A stretch of 64,000 nucleotides of DNA. Source: Parelaphostrongylus tenuis. Taxonomy: Eukaryota; Nematoda; Chromadorea; Rhabditida; Metastrongylidae. Below the pieces are notes generated by a model. It did no database searches. It saw only the letters and a list, made by a program, of their open reading frames with translations, and was not told the DNA's origin. Below, piece by piece: positions 33,892 through 44,100 of the stretch. Positions within the stretch are counted from its first letter, which is position 1. Each line of letters opens with the position of its first letter. A program made the position numbers and the translations under genes. The stretch spans positions 151,006 through 215,005 of the forward strand of contig JAHQIW010007195.1 of the NCBI GenBank assembly GCA_019055375.1, given 5' to 3'.

Positions 33892-33913
33892 CTCAAACTT
33901 TGGTAATTAAACC
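33892..33913 (-). ncRNA. SL1-like spliced-leader sequence followed by GT
   Basis: On the minus strand, GGTTTAATTACC then AAAGTTTGAG matches the 22-base nematode SL1 leader at 21 of 22 positions (one C to A). The next bases are GT, as at the leader's splice donor. What follows does not resemble the C. elegans SL1 RNA body (no obvious Sm site near 40-60 bases), and it stays open for about 67 codons on the minus strand. It is either a variant or decayed SL RNA gene, or a reverse-transcribed copy of a trans-spliced mRNA. Confidence 0.5.
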
Positions 33914-33984
33914 GATATGGCGATCAATCGTTGGGAATATGAGAGATAAACAATCATGAGTCATGAGGAAATTAGCATCTGTCT

Positions 33985-34290
33985 CATACATGTGAAGTGT
34001 ACGGGGAAACAGGTCTCTGCCTTATATATGTAGAGAAAATGGAAAGCAGGATTCTGTACTACAGATGTAAAGTGTAATGAGGAACAAGTCTCTACATTAT
34101 ACATGTGGAGTTAATGGAGAATAAGATTCTATACTACGCATGTGAAGTGTAATAAGAGGCAGGTCTCTACATTACGTATGTGAAGATAATGGAGAGTAAG
34201 ATTCTGTACTACACATGTGAAATGTAATGAGGGACAAGCTCTACATTGAACATGTAAAGTGTAATGAGGAGCAACCTTCTAGTATTAGAG
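33985..34290. repeat. Minisatellite, 75-bp unit made of two ~37-bp halves
   Basis: Units begin with 'atgtgaagtgtaatgaggaa'-like sequence at 33990, 34065, 34140 and 34215, a strict 75-base spacing, then a shortened half unit at 34252. Each unit has two similar halves, one ending '..gtctctacattat' and one '..gattctgtactac', so a 37-38-bp monomer was first doubled. Confidence 0.9.
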
Positions 34291-34782
34291 ATGAGTTAAG
34301 AGTTAAGAGGGACGGGAATTGCAGCCGAGCTCGAAGTGGCGTCCATAGTAGAATGATAGTCGCTGTGGGCGTGACGATTTCCAAGATCCTTGCCTGCGTT
34401 GACCTATGAATGGTTTGCCAGCACAACACTGGTCAGCTACTGTGAAAACATGTCTTTTCAAAGAACCATTCATTGGTTTCTGAATAGTTCACCTGCACAG
34501 CATTGGCCATCTGATGGGCGAAACCGTTGTCGCCCGCACGAACACAACGGCTTATTGTGTGGGATACAGTAAGCGGCCGGCTAGTATGGGAAATTCGAAT
34601 CGGCTACTATGACGCACTGTCTATCAAATAACTATTATAATTACTTGCAAATACACATCTTTATTATTAGTGAGTATGTGCAATGTGAAAAATAGCAGTT
34701 ATTCGTAAGAACTGCTATATTATTGAAATATGAACAAATTTAATATGATAGGGATATGACATGTTTTGAGCCGATAGGTCTA

Positions 34783-34830
34783 GTGCTATATAGGCGCCTA
34801 TTTCGTCCTATTGGGACTCATCAGTAGCAC
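34783..34830 (-). ncRNA. Hammerhead ribozyme, all core positions conserved
   Basis: Minus strand: stem I GTGCTA/TAGCAC (6 perfect pairs), CTGATGA, stem II GTCC/GGAC with loop CAATA, GAAA, stem III ATAG/CTAT around GCGC, then A at the cleavage position. Type I topology with a short stem III. Predicted cleavage is between A and TAGCAC. Everything needed for catalysis is present in sequence. Confidence 0.82.
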
Positions 34831-34987
34831 CCTCCCTCGGCTCCGTCGATCCCTTGAGGTTAAATAATCCTCTAAAGGAATAAAGTTAGGTAATACCATT
34901 ATCCGACTTGGGGTGCTTAGTTTTTACTCGGCGTCGATTCCTTTAGAGGATCATTTAACCTCAAGGGATTGACGGAACCGAGGGAGG

Positions 34988-35035
34988 GTGCTACTGATGA
35001 GTCCTAATAGGACGAAATAGGCGCTTATATAGCAC
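34988..35035 (+). ncRNA. Hammerhead ribozyme, all core positions conserved
   Basis: Plus strand: GTGCTA/TAGCAC stem I, CTGATGA, stem II GTCCT/AGGAC with loop AAT, GAAA, stem III ATA/TAT (loop GGCGCT), A at the cleavage position. It differs from its partner at 34783-34830 at only two positions, and both changes keep the fold. Confidence 0.85.
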
Positions 35036-35339
35036 TAGACCTATCGGCTCAAAACATATCATATCCTTATCAGATTAGATCGTTTTGAGCGGGTCTGTAA
35101 AAGAGCGGTCGATAGCAGAGGTTTAATATGATAGGATGAAAATGTTTGCTAATATTTCGATATATAGACGTTTTTGTAAGCATTCATTGACTACTTGGGA
35201 AATACGGATTACAGAGGAAGCACTGACATTTTTTCTGCTACCGATGGCCTTACTGAAGTCTTTTCTCCATTATTCTGCATTTCTTTTCTGCTTGGTAGCA
35301 CAAAATTTCAAGCCTATCCCCTATGATGGACAAAAATTG

Positions 35340-35800
35340 TCAATAAGAAATATAAGTAATCATTCGAGAGTTTTAATCTCAAGCTAGCGCACTATGTGGT
35401 TGGTTTTTTTTTCCAAAATACCTTTCATGACGCTGTAAAATCCAAAATAAAATTATGTTCCGCAATCCAACATACTTCGCAGGAAGCAACTAGAGCACAT
35501 GAACGTATAGAGAAGATCTTCTAGTGTTAAAGTCACATGTTTAATCTGGAGTATCTTCTGAAGCGGAGAAACAATTCTTAATCAAATAGGTCTTTCTCAG
35601 GTCAGTCAAAGTCCCAGGTCTTTCCAGAATATGAGCACAGTCAGTAAATGTTACGCTATTGAATGATTACTGATAAAGAAAGAGCTCTGTTCAGCAAGAA
35701 TTATGCGCGTGTGACGCATTTTTTGAGTTTTACGGCGTTATAGAAGGGTTTTTCTTCAAGAAGCTGGCCATGTACAGCGCTAGAATAAAATTTAAGCTTA
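35340..35800. repeat. Dispersed repeat, same family as 4.7-6.3 kb
   Basis: Starts 'agtaatcattcgagagttt', contains 'acgctgtaaaatccaaaata' (as at 5.16 kb), then the opposite-strand form 'ttgaatgattactgataaag' followed by 'gagctctgttcagcaagaat'. An inverted pair of units is likely. Confidence 0.6.
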
Positions 35801-36666
35801 TGAATGATCACTAACACTCTTTATGAACACCTCCTGCCCAGCCTAGGGGATGCCTTGAAAATCTGTATTACCAAACTGAAAAGTACCTATTCTGCTAAAC
35901 TGAAATTTCATTGTAAAACTATCACATTATTCCTGGAGCGCGCACCGCCTTCTCCGCAACAGCGTCGCGTGCCAAGCCAACTATAAACGTGTAAGCCAAA
36001 GGATTAATGGGCAGAAAAAATTCCCAGGCAGCCCAAGGAATACGTGAGGTGTTTGACGACCTTTTATAAGGATGAATGCGACGAAACGAATCAAATACAA
36101 CAAGTGGTGGGACTCGGACAGTGGAATTGTGGAAATGGGTCGTGTATAATGAAAGATAAAAAATTCTTTTTTCTACTTTGCAACATAATGTAATCTACCA
36201 TAATTTAATAACCTTTCGAAACGAAATGTATCATTTGAATACACTAATTCTAAAGAACTTTTTCGCTGGAGAAAACTTGTTCTTCAATTTTTAGTTACCA
36301 TTCAAAAGCTTGAAATTAGGCGGTTTGATGAATATGTTCAATTTTGTGAAGATTTTCATTACGTTTCAAACTCAATTTGCTTTGTTTGCTCGGCTAAGGT
36401 CTGTAAGTGGTTTTACACTGAATTTTCGATTGTTATATAGCCTAAATTTCCACAACTCTGATGCTGACATTGGTTTTTGGAAAAGTTCACATTGAGCACT
36501 GTTAGGACGTTAAAAATGTCACGTTTTGCACTTCGGGTAATTATTTCGTCGCCTGGATTTCCTAGCGACATTTAATTGGAAATGTGAAACAAAAAAAGTT
36601 TGTACTTAAGAAACGATAGAACAAAGTTTCTTCTACATTTGTGATACAAAAGACCTAGAAATGTTC

Positions 36667-36828
36667 CTGAATCGGAGAGAACATTTTCTAAATCAATAAC
36701 GAAAATCGCGCGCCTCTCGAATGACACTGCGAGCCGCGATTTCATTTATCGCCTCGAAAGTGCGCGTCATTCGAGAAGCGCGCGATTTTCATTAATGATT
36801 TAGAATTTCTTCCCCATTTCCGAAAATT
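36667..36828. repeat. Palindromic element (MITE-like hairpin)
   Basis: Arms at 36687-36735 and 36761-36807 are near-perfect inverses: AAAATCGCGCGCCTCTCGAA with TTCGAGAAGCGCGCGATTTT, extended by 'aaatca' and 'tgattt'. A weaker match continues outward. CG-rich arms in AT-rich DNA, with no coding content. Confidence 0.8.
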
Positions 36829-37229
36829 TTTCAGTGTTTTGATGTTGACCTGTACGAAAAAGTTTTTTCTTTATCGTTCTAGGGGCACTTTTTGTGTTAC
36901 ACGTCGCTACATAAAGCTGCTACGAAGTTCAAGCGGAGCTGATTGCTTCAAGTGGGAACGTTTTATCCTTTTGACTCTGGACAGCGTTCCATATAAACCT
37001 TTGTGAACCCTCATTTTAATGTCGAATTTTTCATGATTTGGCTATCAAATGACTACCGGCAGTTCAGCGAAGAACGACCTGCAGATTCTGGTCCAGTTAA
37101 CAAAGCAAACTGAATGTGAGACATAAGATTTTTGCCGTTGCTACGACGCAACAGGAAAAACTTCTCATAAGTCAGGCTATTTGTAAGATCGTCAAGACTC
37201 AAGCTTCCAAATGATGACCGAAAGGATTA

Positions 37230-37643
37230 GGAAAAGTTTTCTCATAATGATAATACATGTTGTGAGCCATCAAGTGTAAGTGTTATACAGGCTCCTGGCC
37301 CGTTCTACCGGGACTCACCAGTAGCACCATCCTCGGTGCAACCGATGCGTTGAGGCTATAGTTCTCTATGAAGGATTCGACGCCGAGTTGACTGCCGATC
37401 ACTGCAATGTCAGGTAAACTGATTTAGGATGACCTATTGCTCGGCTCGATTTCTTCATAGAGAAGTTCAGCCTCAAGGGATCGGCTGAATCGAGAACGGT
37501 GCTATTGATGAGTCCCGGTAAGACGAAACATGCGTCTCTATAGCACTTAGGCCTAATGGCTCGGAACATGTTATATCCTTATCAGATTATATTGAGCGAG
37601 GTCTATGCAAAAGTGGTTGAATGAAAAGACATGGAAAAGTTTT
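37230..37643. mobile_element. Fold-back element with two decayed hammerheads and 11-bp target duplication (family B)
   Basis: Same plan and length class as 34739-35135: inverted arms (about 37250-37375 and 37440-37575), a right-hand extension ('ccttatcagattatattgag'), and a flanking duplication ggaaaagtttt at 37230-37240 and 37633-37643. The plus motif at 37499-37546 keeps stem I GTGCTA/TAGCAC and GAAA but has TTGATGA. The minus motif at 37280-37327 has CTGGTGA and lost GAAA. An older insertion than its neighbour. Confidence 0.82.
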
Positions 37644-37649
37644 TCCAGT

Positions 37650-40600
37650 AAGAAAGGTCTCCAGAAATTAAATGGATACATTACGTCCCGAAAGGGTTAT
37701 TATCACGTATCATAATATCATGATAATTTTTTATAATTTCCCACAATTAACTAATTTTATCATGACCAGTCAATCAATCATGATTATTTTATGAATAATC
37801 AAATATATAGCGTTGTGGACTTAGAATATCATTAATATTACTTGATATTCTATTTCATTCTTCGATTTCAAAATATCATTATATTTAGGTAGTACTCTTT
37901 CAATATTCTATTATTCCTTATTATTCTTCTGATTGTCATTATGATTCTATTGTTCTCCTATTCCATGTATAATGACTATTGTGAAATAGACTGAAGTTCA
38001 ATAAGTTGTTTTATAACAGAGAGCGTTGTTTTTCACGTTTCAAATCACATGTCCTAGTACAAACAATCTTACAAGTCAGTTCATGAGTCATACCTCTCTC
38101 AACAGCACCTATTTAATATTCAGTTAATCATATTTGCTCGTATTTTGATCTTATGTATGGTCTAAAACGTCTCTGAATGATCTTAATCAATGTTGCGGAA
38201 TACATTGAGTATATGAAAGAATTTTTGTAAGTTTTCAACGACGAAAAACTTCGCGTGTTTTACTTTCTATTCCACATGCTTCTTCTAGGTGTTTAATTTT
38301 CTAAAGTATATTTTCTACTTTTGCTAACAATCGCTTAAGAAGCTATGCTACACCGTTTCTGATTTAACACAGTCTAAACGGTTTGTGATCTTCATTCCTA
38401 TCCTCTTGACTTTCATCATATTAACGTCTTACAAATAATGGAAATTGCTCAGCATTTACCAACTTTTTAGCGCTTGGCTATGCATTCGACTCCATTCGCA
38501 TCACAGCAAAGGCTCTTGAAGTGAACATTTGGCCGAAATAAAGACTCTTGAAGGCTTCTCCATATATCATATCTGGGTTTCTAATTCCCACTCAATTATA
38601 ATATCAATTTGCGCACCTCGAGTGTTGACCAACGAACTTAAACCGATTCCCCCAAGTGTATTCTAGGGTACAAGTAACCCCTCCGCTATAGAAGCTCGCA
38701 TAAGATTTTCTTATCCACAGAAATTTAACGTTAATGTTTGCTGAATGTGGGACTTCAAAATCCGTGAAGACCCTGTCATTGGAGACGCGGCAATTTGGGC
38801 AATCATTTTGTTATTATACATAAAATACAACACAAAGAATGTACTATCAACATCAAATAAACATAAATTTGTGAAAAACTATTATGAAATTCAAACTGAC
38901 AAGCTAGATAACTCAGTCAAACGGATTTGGTTTGCAATAATTTTTTATTTGCTACTAGAATATCAGCGTTATGAGTGGCTGAATGTGGGACGGATTTAGT
39001 TCAACCTAAATACCTAAATCGTTTTGATAATTCATGGAGTCCTCACGCAGAATTATTTTGCAATAAATGACACGACAGAGGAATCTGATGTTGATATCTC
39101 AGCGCTTGTTCTTTGGATTACAACTTCGATTTTGAGTTATTCTCCACATGATTATGACTGCATAAAGAAATTCGATAAAACAAAATGTGCAATATGCAGC
39201 TAAAGGATTACAAAACCAATTAGTGTAGTAAGATAGGTGATGATTTCTAATTTACAAAGAAAGATCAAGCCAGAATCTCGCAGGCTTCAAAGATGTGATA
39301 CTACTAGCGCATAAGTTGAACTAGATGCAGGAGATAATCCAGTGATATGAGCAATGATTTACTTTTAGACTAAGTATTCCTTTTTATTTCTAACAGTGAA
39401 ATTTCACTATTTCAAAGCTTTGTTTAACTTATTTGTTGCTTGACAACACGCATGTTGTGATATTGTGAAGATGCTCGCACCTCTTGCAGTTGATTCGTTT
39501 TCTTGCATCCCAACCATTATGGTCTTTGAACTTTAGGCGTGTGGGTTTTCATTCCGTTTGTAAATTTCCTTACCAATATCGTTGCAAGCTGGTTTAGACT
39601 ATTCTCTCTAGAAATTTGAGATAGCCCTGGTTATAGTACAAGGATTGTATGATTCATTGCGCATGTCTAGTAGCGATTTTCCGACTACGGAGGATTGAAG
39701 AGCTCGGAGCGAAATCAAACCCGAATTGGGTACGTGCGCATTTGCGTCAATCAGGCTGCCTGTTTGGACACATGGATGGTTCGTCATCATTGGTAGACGT
39801 TAACCTCTATTTTCAACCAAAATTCAAGATGAACGTGCAGGATGGTTTTCTATTCAGAAACCTATACAGCTCGGTCTAATCACTTTCGTACCACGGCTAC
39901 TTCATGAGCTGGGTCTTCGTCTTATTTGTGCGCGTTCCATCTTTTTTCAGTATCGCTGAGTTCATTGCGTGTTGCTTTTGCTTTATCAGTACTTCTCAAA
40001 AAACGATATCATCCTTGAAAAGAAAGATTTGGTAGGAATTTTCCATTGATACGTATGCACTTTTTGCACCAAGCAAGTGACTAAAGTATCCACTGCATTG
40101 TAAAAGTGAACAGCTTTAGCGACATGCTGTCATTTTCAAATCCCTTCTCCCATAGTTATGGTGAGGAATCGATGAAACAGTCTTATATTTGTATTTCTGT
40201 TTCAATAACAACCATTAGTGTTTGTATATTGGAAGGATAGACTTCTTGATTGATAAACGTTGATGGAATAGCATTTCTTTCGACGCTGTCATAATGCTTT
40301 CTCAATCGACAGGGTCAGGACAAGGGGTAGATGGCTCCCCACAGACTTTGGTGACCCGCAACACGGTTTGCATGTGGTTCATGAGACAAAAACCTTACCG
40401 AATCCTGCTTGCTTAATTGATTGTGCTTCATCGAAAGTCTTGGCAGAACAAAGCCTTTATAAGCACTTCAAAGTGGCAGCCATATCGTGCAGTGATTACA
40501 AAGAAGTCTCCGATCACCCTCGTCGGATAAGCGTCACCATACGCGACGAGTCATAGACATTCTCCGTCCGGAGGCAAGATGTTAAAGGGCTTACGAGAAA

Positions 40601-41165
40601 CACATGCAAGTTGCGGCCTCCAAGAGGTCGACGGTGACATCATCGGATCATGTGGCTGTGCCTTTCCTGATGTTTTCTATAGCGATTTAACCTTTAGTAA
40701 ATAGAATCAGGCAGTTTTTCTTCGGGAAGGATTTCGTGGTCCTATGCGGGTTTGAGGAACAGAAAGATTGGTACAGAAATTTCCCGCTACGAATTCTACA
40801 TTATGACGAGATGTGATAACAGTTCTGTCTTTAACGTTTTATTTACCACTTGTTCTTTTGTCATGCAAAGGTACGATTATGGTGCGATGTGAAATACAAT
40901 AGGAATGTTGGGTACAGATGCTGGATAGCACTACACAATTATAACATTGTTAAGAGAAAGCTTTTTCGTCATTATCGTGCAGTATACATTTGATGGAGGA
41001 GAAGCAGATGATGACTTTGGCCTTATGTTTAACCGATCTCCAAATTTCTAAGAGACTTCCGTCGTTAGCCAAATTCTCCTTCTTTGATATTTTCAAATGA
41101 TATCAACGCACAGTATCTTTGCAATTGGTATTTTAGGTCAATCTATTTCAGAAACAAATACATTC
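37650..41165. other. AT-rich intergenic sequence, nothing firmly recognised
   Basis: The first 400 bases are extremely AT-rich with short palindromes ('tatcataatatcatgata'). Frames at 38745-38999, 39649-39879 and 40368-40556 (+) have no family signature. No repeat matched to the other families here. Confidence 0.45.
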
Positions 41166-41175
41166 CATTCAGGTA

Positions 41176-44100
41176 ATGGAACGCTTTTCTCTCATACTAA
41201 TATCGTTCCTGCTGATTGATCCAGTTATGACTCAAGAGAGAGTAAAAACGGAACCAGTGGAGAAGAAATGCAAAGTTGGTCAATCCTCAATCAAAGAAGA
41301 AAACTAAGGAGAAAAAATTATCAAACACTCTCAACAACATTTTAGGTAGTCTGAGTATATACTGTGACACCTCCAACAGTTCATCGGTCTCACTGTGACT
41401 GAGTTGTTCCTGAAAATCAAAATGCTATGTTCATCAGGGTGCAGATCTGTGATTTGATTTTTCAATTAGGTTGGAAAGAAGATTCTGGAGCACTTGTAAA
41501 AAATGAAAAATTTATTCACGAATCAGCAATTCTTTTTATTTGACCGCCTTTTGCAGTGTTATAATGTTGTGACATATCCAATAATGTAGAGTGGTGCACA
41601 AAAACGTTTACGTCAGCCGGGATTTGAACCCAGATCTCATTCTTTCCGGGAGCGCGTGCTGAACCGTTGCACTACCTACGCCCGTTTTGCACATCACTCT
41701 TTCTACCATACAACGCGTTATCTGTCAACAGTCAACCGTCAACGGTTTGCGTGGGCAGCCGCTATGAACACTGAACCCAATTATCCGCATCCCACCTCTC
41801 GCAAACGTTTTTGCACACCACTCTACATTATGGGTATATCACAACATCATAACACCGCAAGAGGCGGTCAAATAAAAATAATTCTGATTTATTATTGATA
41901 CCCAATATCTGTCAACATAAGTGGGTTTAGTGTCAATAGCAGCTGTCCACGCCAGACCGTTGACGATTGGCTGTTGACAGATAACGCGTTATAGCGTAGA
42001 AAGAGAGGTGTGCAAAACGGGCGTCGGTAGTGCAACGGTTCAGCACGCGCTCCTGAAAGAATGAGGTCTGGGTTCGAATCCCAGCTGACGCAATTGTTTC
42101 TGCACACCACTCTACATCATTGGCTATTATGCATGAATTCCAACAAAACCAATAACTATTGTTCAAAAAAACCCATTGTCCTTTCATTATTATTTGAACC
42201 AACATGTCATTGTTTTGTACGGCTTTCTGCTCTCGGCCCATGAAGTTCCGAATCTGGTCAAAGTACCATTCCTTCGACTTCGATTCAAAGTACTCTTGAC
42301 ATGCTTCTTCAATTTCATCGAACTATTCAAATCGGCGACACTTCAAAAAATGCTGCATTGGTCGGAAAAGGCCAAAGTCGAATCGAGCGCAATCTGGATT
42401 GTAGGCGATATGCGGCAGAACCTTAATTTCGTTCAGTCCATCAAACTTGTCTTTGGTCTTTTTGGTAGTGTGCGGTCTAGCATTGTCTTGCTGCATCAGA
42501 ACCGCGATTTCGGTTAACCAAAGCGGGGTGCTTCTCCTTGAAACGAATGATAAAGACGAATAATCTCTGGGCCATCAACGAGAAAATCCCACATACGAAA
42601 CTGTAATAGTCCTATAATAAGCATGAGTTATCTCATGCTCAAAAGTGCCCAGAAGTTTCTTTCCAAACTAGTAACGCTAAGAAGAACCTAATCATTCACA
42701 TCCGAATGCTTTAAAAAATGAAAGCTTGTGCTATGCCATCGCTAGCAAAAAACTCATCTGTGAAAGGTTGGCATTTTCACTCAAAAGTTTCTAAGGAGTA
42801 AATCTGAGCTCGCACAGCTGACCACAATCTTTTACATGAGAATCCAAAATTTTCATCCAGAGGCTCAGTGAGAGGTATATTTGTTAAGGCATAGCAGGCA
42901 ATGAACTTGTGGGTGCTTTCTCGCCGAATACATTTGAAAGTGAAAAACTCGTATGGACAAATCCAAGCTCGTCGTTTCCTTCGGCGAGAAAAATTCTCAC
43001 AATGAGAGTGCCACAGAGCCGACTAGAGATATCACCGTTTGCGACCACAGATAGTTATTTATCACAGGCGAGTTCGCCATCGCTAAGTGCTGAATTATCC
43101 TGCTCAAGTGTGTAAAGTAGACGAATCTAAGCTCCGAATGAACTTCACAACGCTCATTTTGTAAGCTTAATCGTAGAACGCGTAGACGACGACCTGTCTT
43201 TTTTGCAAAGAACGGATTTTCTAAGTTACAAAAGAGATGAGATTGTTTCAATATAACTTACTGTAGTAAACATTTTACACTAATCACCTTCTGCAAAGTC
43301 TTAACAAAGAAAGCTACCTCTACTACTGCTAGAAAAGGTAAGTTCATTCATGCGGCGTGAATCATCCTATATAGCAGATCGACTTGTTTCGTTCACGGCA
43401 CAAAGTATTCGATTTAAGGCGACCATGAAAGCGACACAGCAAGAGATAACCATTGTTAATCGACTTCAATTATTTAAATTTCACAGATACTATTTTATCA
43501 AAACGCTATCTTCAAGGGAAATCAAACAATATGCTGATTCAATTCAATGTTTTCCTTGATGAGTAGAGGCAAGGTAGTCAACGTTCAGGAGAATTCATTG
43601 ACTATATAAATCATCACGATAGAATAACGGCCGAAACATGAGCGGTATCGTTTCATTCAGAGCCTGGAAAAGTTTAATTTATTCTCAATTACACAATCAA
43701 ATAGTTCTGCAACAACAACAGAAAAACCACGTGATAAGTAATATTTTGCTCGCACAGAAAATAGGTTCTTTTCATAGCATTCACTAATTTGACATTTTTA
43801 GGTCTTCCAATTATTTATTGAAGAAAAGCCGCACAGAGTCTTGCATAGGATAGCACTGCTTGGCTGAAAAAAGATTGGCAATGGGAAAGCAAGTGGTCCC
43901 AAGCATTGTTAGGACCACAGTATCTAAGGCGGAAACCGCAATAATCAATCTTCGGCCAATATTTTAATGCAGAAAATAGATGTTCAGTCTAGCCATCTGC
44001 TTTACACAAAAAGAGATGGACTTGTTATCATTAAACTCATAGCTTGTTGAATAAACCGTCAGCGTACTTAAAATTTACTCGAGAGAAACAAAAGCAGATT

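Larger units (their letters stand above)
34739..35135. mobile_element. Fold-back element with two intact hammerhead ribozymes and 14-bp target duplication (family B)
   Basis: Two inverted arms of about 135 bases (34747-34882 and 34938-35071), very similar to each other, enclose a 55-base centre. Each arm contains one hammerhead, one per strand. The right arm continues into a 50-base extension ('ttatcagattagatcgtttt'...). The whole unit is flanked by a perfect 14-base direct repeat, tttaatatgatagg, at 34739-34752 and 35122-35135. There is no open reading frame, so it would need proteins from elsewhere. Inverted ends with type I hammerheads recall the terminal repeats of Penelope-like retroelements (established); that this is such an element is inference. 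Confidence 0.88.

Noticed and set aside
33985..34290. CRISPR-like array
   Set aside because: Regular spacing, but the intervening sequence is itself repeated: a minisatellite in a eukaryotic genome.
34739..37643. Full Penelope-like retroelement between the two family B copies
   Set aside because: No reverse transcriptase or GIY-YIG motif between them, and each copy has its own flanking duplication.
42022..42093. Working tRNA gene
   Set aside because: Acceptor and T arms pair, but there is no proper anticodon arm, and many related copies have SINE tails.
42130..42600. SETMAR-like fusion gene
   Set aside because: Strong resemblance is to the mariner part only; no SET domain nearby, and the frame is broken.
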